A stretch of 13,522 bases of DNA from Bacteroidota bacterium (GCA_024278565.1 JAJRSY010000186.1:1-13522); one strand, 5' to 3'. Shown: positions 1 to 7,210, counted from the stretch's first letter. Program-made: numbers and translations. The notes: a model not told the origin generated them from the letters alone.

Positions 1-123
1 ACCAAATTGAGCGTGGGGGGCACCATCAAAAATTCAGCGATACTGATTCAAGGTGATTTTAGGGATAAGATCATGCAAATATTGAAAAACAAAGGTTTCA
101 AGGTGAAAAGGGTAGGTGGCTAA
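1..123 (+). CDS. SUI1/YciH-family translation initiation factor, C-terminal fragment
   Basis: This is the last 40 codons of a gene whose start lies left of the window; it reads in frame from base 1 to the TAA at 121-123. The peptide contains GGTIKNSAILIQGDFRDKI and ends in KGFKVKRVGG. This matches the C-terminal half of the SUI1/eIF1 fold as found in bacterial YciH proteins, where the usual pattern is GGTVK...I.IQGDHRDK...L...G.KVK..GG. SUI1 proteins in eukaryotes and archaea bind the small ribosomal subunit and control start-codon fidelity. The bacterial homologues are small (about 100-110 residues) and their role is less clear, although they are presumed to act at translation initiation. 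Only the fragment is visible, so the full domain and any upstream partner cannot be judged. Confidence 0.85.
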   Translation, partial: TKLSVGGTIKNSAILIQGDFRDKIMQILKNKGFKVKRVGG

Positions 124-256
124 AATAACCATAGAAGCAATAAATTGCGCTTAATTCTGTTTTTTATTGACCATTAACTCAATTTTTGTGTTAATTTATT
201 TTGTTTTTTTTAAATTAGTGTTACTTTTATCTAGCGAACCAAAACCCCAACCTTAT

Positions 257-1186
257 ATGAGTTCCCTTTTACACATAACAAACGGAGACATTTTAACCAA
301 ACGATTGCATGCCCTAAAACCCAAAGGGGACATCATTACTTGGCGTGAGATGCTATGCGAAGGTAAAACCCTCACCAATGTGGGTAGTGAGCCTTTTTGG
401 AAAGCTCGTTTTGAGTTCCTCAACAAGAACTACAAAGTCTCCAAATCTTGGTTTATAGAAAAAACGCTCAAAGAATACCGTTCGTTGTGCAATCACAAGC
501 AACAAGATCGAATTGTGCTTTGGTTTGAACATGATTTGTTTTGCCAGATCAATATGTTGGCTGTAATCAGTTGGCTAAAGGCCAATCGTAAATATGCGGA
601 AATCTCATTGGTGTGCAGTGGTAAAGAAGGCGCATCGGGCAACAACGGTCTAAATGATCTGAACGACCAACAATTGTTGAACCTGTATTCGAACAGAACA
701 ATTCTCAATAGAGACGATATAGAATATGCAGATTATGTATGGCAGTTGTATTGTAGTGACAACCCCATACGATTGGAAAACCTAACAGACTTCAAAAATT
801 ACCAGTTTGATTACCTGTCAGATGCAATTACTTCGCACCTACTCCGGTTTCCGTCCATTAAAAACGGTCTAAACGCAATGGAGAACAATATTTTGCAACT
901 AAGTGTGGATAAAAAACCAAAATCGAGAAAGGCACTTCTAAATACCATTTTGAAAAATCAAGGAACCTTAGGGTTCGGCGATAGTCAATATGACAGAGCC
1001 CTTTCAAGGTTAAAACCCTTATTTTCAACTTTCAACCCAGTTAAGCTTACCGAAAAGGGGAGACAGATTTTGGATTTTAAAACGAGCTACTACTCGAGCC
1101 TACAGGGCAATGATGTGTACCTTGGCGGTGCATTAAAGTACAACTTTCTCTACAATACAGATACCGATAGAATACTAAAACTATAA
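257..1186 (+). CDS. DUF1835 domain-containing protein
   Basis: This 309-residue soluble protein has an N-terminus, LLHITNGDILTKRL followed by a WREMLCEG segment near residue 30, that is typical of the DUF1835 family. A WFEHDLFCQINMLAVISWL segment follows, where the family usually has W.E.D.F.Q. No biochemical function is firmly established for the family. An in-frame TTG 30 codons upstream (base 167) would add a hydrophobic stretch. I prefer the ATG at 257 because family members begin at the LHITNGD strand, and the upstream extension looks like AT-rich leader DNA. The gene ends 9 bases before the nucleoside phosphorylase gene, so the two are probably co-transcribed. No signal peptide or membrane helix is seen with this start. 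The family assignment rests on recognition of the N-terminal motifs. Confidence 0.8.
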   Translation: MSSLLHITNGDILTKRLHALKPKGDIITWREMLCEGKTLTNVGSEPFWKARFEFLNKNYKVSKSWFIEKTLKEYRSLCNHKQQDRIVLWFEHDLFCQINMLAVISWLKANRKYAEISLVCSGKEGASGNNGLNDLNDQQLLNLYSNRTILNRDDIEYADYVWQLYCSDNPIRLENLTDFKNYQFDYLSDAITSHLLRFPSIKNGLNAMENNILQLSVDKKPKSRKALLNTILKNQGTLGFGDSQYDRALSRLKPLFSTFNPVKLTEKGRQILDFKTSYYSSLQGNDVYLGGALKYNFLYNTDTDRILKL

Positions 1187-1195
1187 TATGTTAGT

Positions 1196-2068
1196 ATGAA
1201 ATTAGGGTCATCTGAACTTATCTTAAATGCCAACGGCAGTATTTACCACCTTAATTTACTACCTGAAGACATTGCAACTACCATTATCATCGTTGGTGAT
1301 CCAGATCGGGTGTCACTTGTTTCCAAATATTTTGATACCATTGAGATCAAAAAAGGAAAACGGGAGTTCCTCACCCATACCGGTACCTTGAACAATAAGC
1401 GAATTACCGTTACCTCAACCGGAATCGGTACAGACAATATTGATATTGTCCTCAACGAGTTGGATGCCCTTGTAAATATAGATTTTCAAAGCAGAAGGGT
1501 GATACCCAACAAAACAAAGCTGGATTTTATCCGCATTGGAACCTCTGGGGCCGTTCAGCCCGACATTGAAGTCGATGAATTTTTGATCAGCGAATATGCA
1601 CTGGGTCTTGATGGGCTTTTACATTTTTATCAAAGCGATGCGGTACAGCACAAAGAAATTTCAACAGCATTTGTCCAGCATACCCAGTGGGACAATCACA
1701 AATCAATGCCCTACGTGGTAAAATGCAATGAAACCTTGTCACGGCAATTGGCCTCAAATCGTATACGATTCGGAGTTACTGCAACAAACATTGGGTTTTA
1801 CGGCCCCCAAGGGCGTAAACTCCGTTTAGAACTACCTGATACTGAATTGAACTCAAAACTCACTACTTTTGAGTTCAACGGCTTGAAAATAACCAATCTT
1901 GAGATGGAAACTTCGGGTATTTATGGTTTGTCAAAACTATTGGATCACCGAGCGGTTTCAATGAACTGCATTTTAGCCAATCGAGTGACCGGGCAGTTCT
2001 CTAAAAACCCTTATAAGGCGGTTGATGAACTGATTCGATATACGCTTGAAAAATTGATCAGTACATGA
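1196..2068 (+). CDS. Nucleoside phosphorylase (uridine phosphorylase-like, PNP/UDP family)
   Basis: This is a 290-residue cytoplasmic enzyme predicted to split a nucleoside with phosphate into free base and (deoxy)ribose 1-phosphate, as in nucleoside salvage. Visible family signatures are GDPDR at residues 34-38 (phosphate-binding loop), TSTGIGTDN at 73-81, the RIGTSGAVQPDI strand-loop near 113-124 (phosphate and ribose pocket), and NLEMETSG at 234-241, whose MET/E pattern corresponds to the ribose-binding Met-Glu of the family. The length is somewhat above the roughly 250 residues of E. coli uridine phosphorylase. The substrate (uridine or purine) cannot be fixed from the motifs. The start ATG at 1196 lies 9 bases after the DUF1835 stop, with no clear ribosome binding site, as is usual in Bacteroidota. 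The substrate-binding-protein gene follows after 40 bases. Confidence 0.87.
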   Translation: MKLGSSELILNANGSIYHLNLLPEDIATTIIIVGDPDRVSLVSKYFDTIEIKKGKREFLTHTGTLNNKRITVTSTGIGTDNIDIVLNELDALVNIDFQSRRVIPNKTKLDFIRIGTSGAVQPDIEVDEFLISEYALGLDGLLHFYQSDAVQHKEISTAFVQHTQWDNHKSMPYVVKCNETLSRQLASNRIRFGVTATNIGFYGPQGRKLRLELPDTELNSKLTTFEFNGLKITNLEMETSGIYGLSKLLDHRAVSMNCILANRVTGQFSKNPYKAVDELIRYTLEKLIST

Positions 2069-2108
2069 TTTCACCTCTCGTGCCCATATCAAAAAAGCAC
2101 TTACAACA

Positions 2109-2957
2109 ATGAAAAAAGTAGGCATCATAGGAGTGCCCGAACACTTTAACCTACCTTGGTTAATGGCGATCGATGAAGGTGCTTTTAACGAAAGGGGCAT
2201 TGACCTATGCTGGGCCGATATTCCTGAGGGAACGGGTAAAATGTGCCAAATGCTACAAGGTTCGGAAACCGACCTTGCCATCATACTTACCGAGGGCATC
2301 GTAAAGGGCATAACGGAAGGAAACCCAACCAAAATAGTACAAGAATATATTGGCACGCCCCTACTTTGGGGCATTCATGTGGGTGCTAAAAGTCGGTATC
2401 AGAATATATCCGACATGATTGGTTCAAAGGCGGCCATCAGCCGTTTTGGTAGTGGCAGCCACCTTATGACCTATATAAACGCCCAACATGAGGGATGGGA
2501 TAGCGGCAATCTGCAATTTGAGGTCATTAACAACCTCAATGGTGCCATTGAAGCCCTGACCAATGGCGAAGCGGATTATTTTATGTGGGAACACTTTACC
2601 ACCAAACCCTTGATAGATCAGGGAATTTTTAGAAGATTGGGCGACTGCCCTACCCCATGGCCCTGCTTTGTTATTGCGGCAACCGACAGTTTCATTGCAG
2701 AAAATAGTGGCACCTTAAAACATATTCTGGAGGTTATCAACTTATATACTTCTGAATTCAAGTCCATTCCAAGCATTGACCGTACTTTGGCCAATGCCTA
2801 CGGACAACAAGTAGCGGATATTAGGGAATGGCTTTCTTTAACAAGATGGAGCCAAAAACAAATAGACCCACTAATACTGGATAAAGTAAGCGCAACACTC
2901 TTAAAGTTGAATCTTATCGACAAGGTATTGCCCAATAACAACTTAGCGGTACTATAG
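2109..2957 (+). CDS. Cytoplasmic substrate-binding-domain protein (NMT1/THI5- or SsuA-like fold)
   Basis: This 282-residue protein looks like the solute-binding part of an ABC importer for small aromatic or sulfonate ligands. It has an N-terminal VGIIGVPEHFNLPWLMAIDEG (family pattern of strand, then P.....A...G.F...G), GIDLCWADIPEGTGKMCQML, a DLAIILTEGI segment, and an ISRFGSGSHLM loop near residues 112-122 that corresponds to the ligand-binding S/G-rich loop. It has no signal peptide and no lipoprotein Cys, and no permease or ATPase genes are next to it. A periplasmic role is therefore unlikely with this start. A small group of leaderless proteins of this fold is known (for example Candida Ca3427, related to THI5/NMT1). 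Membership is my inference. It may bind or transform a pyrimidine- or thiamine-type ligand, which would fit the neighbouring nucleoside phosphorylase. The ligand is unknown. Confidence 0.7.
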   Translation: MKKVGIIGVPEHFNLPWLMAIDEGAFNERGIDLCWADIPEGTGKMCQMLQGSETDLAIILTEGIVKGITEGNPTKIVQEYIGTPLLWGIHVGAKSRYQNISDMIGSKAAISRFGSGSHLMTYINAQHEGWDSGNLQFEVINNLNGAIEALTNGEADYFMWEHFTTKPLIDQGIFRRLGDCPTPWPCFVIAATDSFIAENSGTLKHILEVINLYTSEFKSIPSIDRTLANAYGQQVADIREWLSLTRWSQKQIDPLILDKVSATLLKLNLIDKVLPNNNLAVL

Positions 2958-3020
2958 ATTTAGGTTTCCTCTACAGTGACCTTATAATCTATCATTCTGA
3001 GGTTAAACCCCTCGCATTTT

Positions 3021-3035
3021 CCTGCCTACGGCAGG
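3021..3035. repeat. Short GCAGGC-type palindrome
   Basis: CCTGCC-TAC-GGCAGG is a perfect 6-bp-arm inverted repeat followed by CGGGG. Relatives occur in this window at 3271-3286, 9271-9287 and 11612-11628. All lie outside genes. Confidence 0.75.
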
Positions 3036-3097
3036 CGGGGCTAGGTAGCTGTTCGATCAATAGTCATTTCGGCTAAAAAACTATTTTATTTTGAGTT

Positions 3098-3130
3098 AGT
3101 AACACCGTGACTCAAAGTCACAGTGTTACT
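3098..3130. repeat. 33-bp hairpin repeat, copy 1
   Basis: AGTAACACCGTGACT, loop CAA, then AGTCACAGTGTTACT: 15-bp arms with one mismatch. The same structure with a perfect stem and a different loop is at 7211-7243. It has no following T-run, so it is not an ordinary intrinsic terminator. It lies about 140 bases after the substrate-binding-protein gene. Confidence 0.85.
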
Positions 3131-3146
3131 TAGGTTAGTTGCTTTA

Positions 3147-3331
3147 CCCGCATTATTCACGGATATTCTAAACTACCTGCTATAATTGAAAATGCCCAAA
3201 ATTTGTTCAGTTCGAAATTGAGTTACAATTCCTTCACTAAAAAACCTCTGTGCTTTCCAATTCTACCGTGCCTGCCAGCAGGCAGGTTGATATTTTGACT
3301 TTTCATAACGAAAACCCGTGAATAGTACGGG
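3147..3331. mobile_element. MITE-like element, copy A (185 bp)
   Basis: The ends are terminal inverted repeats: CCCGCATTATTCACGG at the left, and at the right a sequence whose reverse complement reads CCCGTACTATTCACGGG. The element is flanked directly by TTTA at 3143-3146 and TTTA at 3332-3335, a 4-bp target duplication. The interior from about 3176 to 3324 is nearly identical to copy B (10920-11135), apart from a handful of substitutions and a small difference in the internal GCAGGC palindrome. No open reading frame of note is present, so movement would depend on a transposase elsewhere. The CCCG ends and 4-bp duplication would suit an IS1380-type transposase, but that link is a guess from memory. 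Confidence 0.8.
3271..3286. repeat. Short GCAGGC-type palindrome inside MITE copy A
   Basis: CCTGCC-AGCA-GGCAGG is a perfect 6-bp-arm inverted repeat. The matching place in MITE copy B (about 11078-11090) has a shorter, degenerate version (GCCTGTCGGCAGG), so the palindrome itself varies between copies. Confidence 0.7.
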
Positions 3332-3336
3332 TTTAG

Positions 3337-3380
3337 TCGCCTTTAGGCGAAACCCAAACCCATCGGTCTTTAGCCGATGG
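3337..3380. terminator. Paired stem-loops at the 3' end of ung
   Basis: Two small hairpins lie between the MITE and the ung stop codon: TCGCC-TTTA-GGCGA (3337-3350) and CCATCGG with CCGATGG (3360-3380, 7-bp stem, 7-base loop). They are placed where transcripts from either converging gene would end. Neither has a strong T-run, so a terminator role is inferred from position and structure only. Confidence 0.4.
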
Positions 3381-3394
3381 TAGTTTAGTAACGT

Positions 3395-4060
3395 TTACCA
3401 ATCAATAGACCGTTTTCCCAATTTCGTCAAAATAGCGTTCGTTTTGCTAAAATGCCTGCTTCCGAACCAGTACCCTCGATTCGCACTCAAAGGCGAAGGA
3501 TGCCCAGAGGTCAAAATGTGGTGTTTACCGGCATCTATCAAAACAGTCTTCTTTTTGGCAAAGCCGCCCCAAAGTAGAAATACCAGATCGTTTTTTTGGG
3601 CTGACAGCTTTTTGATGACCGCATTGGTGAACAATTCCCAACCCTTGTTCTGGTGGCTTCCAGCTTCGTATGCTCGAACGGTCAGGGTAGCGTTGAGCAG
3701 CAGCACCCCTTGGCCTGCCCACCTCTGTAAATTGCCGCTACTAGGAAAAGGCTTTCCTAAATCGGTTTCCCGTTCGTTAAAAATATTTCTCAATGAGGGT
3801 GGAAGCAAAACCCTGTCGTTTACTGAAAAACAGAGTCCGTTTGCTTGGTTCGGCCTGTGATAGGGGTCTTGACCAATGATTATTACTTTGGTCTTATCGA
3901 ACGGACAATGATCAAAAGCAGAAAAAATCTCGTTTCTCGGTGGGTAGCAGGTATTTTGGATATATTCTTTTTTGATAAAACGCATCAAATCTGTATAATA
4001 GGGCTGCTTAAATTCGTGTGATAGCTGCTTTTGCCAGCTCGTATGAATGGTTATATCCAT
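3395..4060 (-). CDS. ung: Uracil-DNA glycosylase (family 1)
   Basis: This 221-residue enzyme removes uracil from DNA (from cytosine deamination or dUTP incorporation) as the first step of base excision repair. It has the water-activating motif GQDPYH at residues 63-68 with catalytic Asp65. Downstream are LLLNATLTV, the uracil-recognition strand FLLWGGFAKKK with Gly substituting around the usual WG.A motif, and the DNA-intercalation motif HPSPLS at 187-192 with catalytic His187 (the same number as in E. coli). The length is normal for the family (E. coli 229). The start ATG at 4060 gives the usual N-terminus before the (W)..L..EF..PY segment. The gene is transcribed alone: a terminator-like hairpin lies just upstream (4077-4108), and the next gene downstream converges. 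Confidence 0.97.
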   Translation of the reverse strand: MDITIHTSWQKQLSHEFKQPYYTDLMRFIKKEYIQNTCYPPRNEIFSAFDHCPFDKTKVIIIGQDPYHRPNQANGLCFSVNDRVLLPPSLRNIFNERETDLGKPFPSSGNLQRWAGQGVLLLNATLTVRAYEAGSHQNKGWELFTNAVIKKLSAQKNDLVFLLWGGFAKKKTVLIDAGKHHILTSGHPSPLSANRGYWFGSRHFSKTNAILTKLGKRSIDW

Positions 4061-4076
4061 TGGTTAGTATATTTGT

Positions 4077-4108
4077 TGAAAAACCTGAAAGCTATTGACC
4101 TTCAGGTT
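4077..4108 (-). terminator. Intrinsic terminator-like hairpin between the 171-aa gene and ung
   Basis: On the minus strand an AACCTGAA / TTCAGGTT stem (8 bp; 4101-4108 and 4082-4089) with an 11-base loop is followed at once by TTTTT. It would stop transcripts coming from the 4310-4825 gene before they enter ung, which begins 17 bases later. Confidence 0.5.
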
Positions 4109-4127
4109 GAATTTTCCTTAGAAATCT

Positions 4128-4273
4128 ACCTGCTTTGCAGGTGGTCATGTTCTGATGGCTATGCCTGTATGCGTATTACTTGTCATTTTTTGCGTTTTGT
4201 TGTACATAATACAAAAAAATGCTCGGCTGAAGCCCCCTATGGGGGAACCTAAAAGCCACCTTCTAAGAAGGTG
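4128..4273. other. Cluster of three short perfect stem-loops
   Basis: In the 249-base spacer between ung and the next minus-strand gene are ACCTGC-TTT-GCAGGT (4128-4142), CCCCC-TAT-GGGGG (4233-4245) and CACCTTC-TAA-GAAGGTG (4257-4273). The last is followed on the plus strand by TGATTTTT, so it could also act as a plus-strand terminator. No gene is convincing here. A short plus-strand frame starting at 4155 with a hydrophobic beginning runs on antisense into the next gene and is not supported. Confidence 0.55.
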
Positions 4274-4309
4274 TGATTTTTACTTAAATAGCGTATTTCA
4301 CTTTAGACG

Positions 4310-4825
4310 TTATGCCAAGGTATTTTTCAATTTTTCAAAAAGCACCTGCTCTTTTTCACTGAACCGGTCACCGCCAAAACCTAGAAAATCACCTTCTTTG
4401 GCCGCATTGGCGACTTTTTCTGCTATCTGTAAAATCCATTTTTTATAGTCCGCAACAACTTCAGGCGATTCTTTTTCTTCCAAAATAGTAATGGTCTCTT
4501 TGCAATCGGCCAATATGATCTCAGAAAGCTGCTCGGATGATTTTACATTTTTTGATTTTAGCCGTTCCATTACTATGGCCCGCTGGTTCTTGGCATCTTC
4601 CATGGCCTTTTTCGGATCGGTTGTATCAGGTACTATGGCCTGAATCAGCGTATTTGAGCCATATTCCTTTTTTGCATCCATCATACTACGGGCATTTGCA
4701 AACATTTCTTTGGTTGAGCCCACTAGCCCACTACTACCGGCACCGGCCATAGCGACACCCACCAATTGAGGGGTTGCCGATACAATTGACCATTCGTCTT
4801 CTGAATAATCCTTTAATTTTCCCAT
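4310..4825 (-). CDS. Uncharacterised 171-residue protein with C-terminal GFGG motif
   Basis: I cannot name this protein. It starts MGKLKDYSEDEWSIVSATP, followed by a small-residue, moderately hydrophobic stretch (LVGVAMAGAGSSGLVGSTKEM, residues 22-42). Next are mixed charged helices with KK..Y and D..KAM.DAKNQ, then EVVADYKKWILQIAEKVANAAKEGDFLGFGG, and a final D.FSEKEQ..FEKLK. From memory, proteins with this build (an SEEW-like start, a Gly/Ala-rich middle and AEKVA.A.KEG.FLGFGG..VS..E at the end) recur in several bacterial phyla without assigned function. There is no signal peptide or Cys, and it is probably cytosolic. The start at 4825 follows an AT-rich region and fits the SEEW-like N-terminus. 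Codon use is like the neighbours. It is divergent from mutS2, with a 174-base gap between the two start codons. Confidence 0.75.
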   Translation of the reverse strand: MGKLKDYSEDEWSIVSATPQLVGVAMAGAGSSGLVGSTKEMFANARSMMDAKKEYGSNTLIQAIVPDTTDPKKAMEDAKNQRAIVMERLKSKNVKSSEQLSEIILADCKETITILEEKESPEVVADYKKWILQIAEKVANAAKEGDFLGFGGDRFSEKEQVLFEKLKNTLA

Positions 4826-4950
4826 AATCTAAATATTTATTAGTGTTTGTTGTAAATATATATAATCCGTAGTACTTCGAGTTATTTATTTAGCCTAGTT
4901 TTCAGAGTTATCAAAATCAATAAAAAGCAAGGGGCGTGCCTTGTACACCA

Positions 4951-4981
4951 TTTTACATATCGTCCTTAATCCATACCTTTG
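4951..4981 (+). promoter_or_regulatory. Bacteroidota-type promoter for mutS2
   Basis: TTTT at 4951-4954, 19 bases, then TACCTTTG at 4974-4981 closely fits the Bacteroidota sigma consensus TTTG-N19-TAnnTTTG. The -7 box is perfect and the -33 box has one mismatch. It places the transcript start close to 4988 and the mutS2 ATG at 5000 just downstream. The -7 box contains the TTG at 4979, so that codon cannot serve as the real start. Confidence 0.6.
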
Positions 4982-4999
4982 CATCCATTAAACCAATTA

Positions 5000-7171
5000 A
5001 TGCATACTATTCAAACAAAAACGCTTCAAGACCTAGAGTTTCCGACCGTATTGCAACAACTCTCGGTTCGCTGCCATACCGAAATGGGCAAGAAGTTGGT
5101 AATGGGCATCAAACCAATATCAGATGCGAATGCCCTTCATGAATTATTGGGGCAAACCTCAGAGTACCTTTCATCGTTTATCAGTGAAAACCGTATTCCC
5201 AATCACGGTTTCGATGCCATCGAGAGGGAATTGAAGTTACTGAAAATAGAAAATACCACCTTGGAACTAAGTGGTTTTCAAAAAATAGCGAAACTCTGTA
5301 CCACGGTTACCGCCCATAAAAAATTTTTCAAGAAGTTCAGGGAATACTACCCGCTTCTTTTTGAAATCACTGAAGCCATAGCTACAAACACAGAGGTTGT
5401 TGACCAAATTGGTACGGTAGTCGATCGTTTTGGCGAGGTAAAGAACAATGCCTCCAATGAACTTGCCAACATACGCCATCGAATAAATGGGGTCAAGGGA
5501 AAAATAAGCAAGAGTTTCAGTTCGGCCCTCGTGATGTACCAAAATTCGGGTTATTTGGATGATATCAGGGAGTCGGTCGTTGAAAACCGCCGTGTTCTGG
5601 CGGTCAAGGCCATGTACCGGAAAAAAATAAAGGGTAGCGTGATGGGCTCGTCAAAGACGGGAAGTATCGTTTATATCGAACCAGAGGCCACCTTTCGCCA
5701 CAGCAGGGAACTCAACAATCTTGAATTTGAGGAAAAAGAGGAGATACAGCGTATTCTGAACCAACTTACTGCGCTGATCAAACCCCATGCCCCCCTCCTA
5801 TCCGAATACCAAGAGTTCTTGGTGCATATTGATATTACGGCGGCCAAGGCCAAATATGCATCCGATATAAACGCCATACTTCCTAAATTCAGCGAGTCAA
5901 AAACACTGTTCTTGCGTGATGCCTATCATCCCTTGTTGTACCTGACCAATAAGTTAAGCGACCAAAAGACCCATCCGCAGACCATTGAGCTGCACGAAGA
6001 GAACAGAATAATCGTGATTTCAGGGCCCAATGCGGGCGGTAAGAGCATTACCCTCAAGACCATTGGGCTTCTACAGGTAATGTTACAAAGCGGACTCCTG
6101 ATTCCGGTACACGAGCGCAGTTCTGTATGTCTGTTCGATACGATTTTAACCGACATTGGCGACAATCAATCTATTGAGAATCATTTGAGTACGTATAGTT
6201 ATCGCTTGAAGAACATGAACTACTTCTTGCGTAAATGCAACGAGAACACCCTGTTCCTCATCGACGAATTCGGTACGGGAAGCGATCCAGAACTAGGCGG
6301 CGCCTTGGCGGAGGCTTTTTTAGAGGTGTTCTACGAACGTAGAGCGTACGGGGTGATCACCACCCACTACTCCAACCTAAAGCTATTGGCAAACGAACTG
6401 CCACATATTTCGAATGCAAATATGCTTTTTGACGGCAAGACATTGGAGCCGACCTTTCAATTGGTATTGGGCCAAGCAGGCAGCTCTTTTACCTTTGAGG
6501 TGGCTCAAAAGAACGGAATTCCCTTCAGTCTTATCAACAGGGCAAAGAAGAAGATAGAACGGGGCAAAGTGCGTTTTGATGCGACGATAGCCAAATTACA
6601 GAAAGAACGCAGCAAAATGGCCCAAACGGGCTCAAGGCTGCAAAGAGAAGAGTCAAAGGCACGGGAAGAATCAGAGCGCATGGAAAAACTGAACGCCAAG
6701 ATAAAAGCGAAATTAGAGAATTATCAAGAACTGTACGACCACGACCAACGAATGATACAGCTGGGCAACCGTGTAAATACCGTAGCTGACAAATATTTTC
6801 AAGATAAAAAGAAACGTGTATTGGTCTCTGAGCTCATTCGTATCGTTGAGGTAGAGAACAGCAAACGCAAAAAGAAGTCGGCCAACCAAGCAAAACACGA
6901 ACGGGACAAAAAAGAAAAGGTGGCCCAAGAAGTCCAAAAAGAGGTAAAGGTCATCCGCAGAAAGAAAAAAATACGGAAAAAGAAAGATGAAGCCCAAGAA
7001 AAGAACAAGCCCCTGCCCGTTTTTAGGGAGGGTGACCGTGTTCGTATCTTTGAAGGCAAGGCGGTAGGCACGATCGACAAGCTCGAACAGAACAAGGCGG
7101 TAATCAACTACGGACTTTTCACCACCAATATAGGCGTAGAACAATTGGAGTTGGTAGAACGGAAGGAGTGA
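5000..7171 (+). CDS. mutS2: MutS2 family ATPase, Smr-less
   Basis: This 723-residue protein has the MutS2 architecture. The N-terminal core begins HTIQTKTLQDLEFPTVLQQL, followed by the clamp/lever helices. The ABC-type ATPase has Walker A GPNAGGKS at residues 342-349, Walker B LFLIDEFGTGSD with Asp422-Glu423, and a TTHYSNLK His switch. Next is a long charged coiled coil (about 510-600). Then comes a very Lys-rich stretch (about 610-670, with KRKKK, RRKKK and RKKKDE clusters) and a small beta domain, FREGDRVRIFEGKAVGTI... to the end. In Bacillus and Helicobacter, MutS2 carries a C-terminal Smr nuclease domain; none is present here, so nuclease activity should not be assumed. Known MutS2 roles are recombination control and rescue of collided ribosomes. 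The start at 5000 is chosen over a TTG at 4979 that lies inside the promoter. Confidence 0.93.
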   Translation: MHTIQTKTLQDLEFPTVLQQLSVRCHTEMGKKLVMGIKPISDANALHELLGQTSEYLSSFISENRIPNHGFDAIERELKLLKIENTTLELSGFQKIAKLCTTVTAHKKFFKKFREYYPLLFEITEAIATNTEVVDQIGTVVDRFGEVKNNASNELANIRHRINGVKGKISKSFSSALVMYQNSGYLDDIRESVVENRRVLAVKAMYRKKIKGSVMGSSKTGSIVYIEPEATFRHSRELNNLEFEEKEEIQRILNQLTALIKPHAPLLSEYQEFLVHIDITAAKAKYASDINAILPKFSESKTLFLRDAYHPLLYLTNKLSDQKTHPQTIELHEENRIIVISGPNAGGKSITLKTIGLLQVMLQSGLLIPVHERSSVCLFDTILTDIGDNQSIENHLSTYSYRLKNMNYFLRKCNENTLFLIDEFGTGSDPELGGALAEAFLEVFYERRAYGVITTHYSNLKLLANELPHISNANMLFDGKTLEPTFQLVLGQAGSSFTFEVAQKNGIPFSLINRAKKKIERGKVRFDATIAKLQKERSKMAQTGSRLQREESKAREESERMEKLNAKIKAKLENYQELYDHDQRMIQLGNRVNTVADKYFQDKKKRVLVSELIRIVEVENSKRKKKSANQAKHERDKKEKVAQEVQKEVKVIRRKKKIRKKKDEAQEKNKPLPVFREGDRVRIFEGKAVGTIDKLEQNKAVINYGLFTTNIGVEQLELVERKE

Positions 7172-7210
7172 ACAATAATCAGTGGCTAGTAAAATAGTCG
7201 TTAGAATGCT

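Larger units (their letters stand above)
2958..3394. other. Repeat-rich spacer between convergent genes
   Basis: This 437-base stretch has no credible gene. It holds, in order, a GCAGGC-type palindrome, a 33-bp hairpin that recurs at 7211-7243, a MITE-like element with a TTTA target duplication, and two small stem-loops next to the ung stop codon. The flanking genes point towards each other, so termination signals are expected here and promoters are not. Confidence 0.8.

Noticed and set aside
167..256. Upstream TTG start that would add a hydrophobic 30-residue N-terminus to the DUF1835 protein
   Set aside because: Family members begin at the LHITNGD strand encoded from 257; the extension is AT-rich leader translated by chance.
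2958..3394. CRISPR-like array or attachment site in the repeat-rich spacer
   Set aside because: The repeats are single hairpins and one bounded element; there are no regularly spaced direct repeats, no tRNA and no integrase.
4155..4448. Plus-strand frame with a hydrophobic start (MAMPVCVLLVIFCVLLYII) in the ung-side spacer
   Set aside because: It reads through stem-loops and then antisense into the 171-residue gene; no family resemblance beyond a chance hydrophobic run.
6713..7144. Minus-strand frames rich in Phe and Leu opposite the 3' end of mutS2
   Set aside because: They are the complement of the Lys-rich region of MutS2 (AAA/AAG read as TTT/CTT) and carry no recognisable protein.
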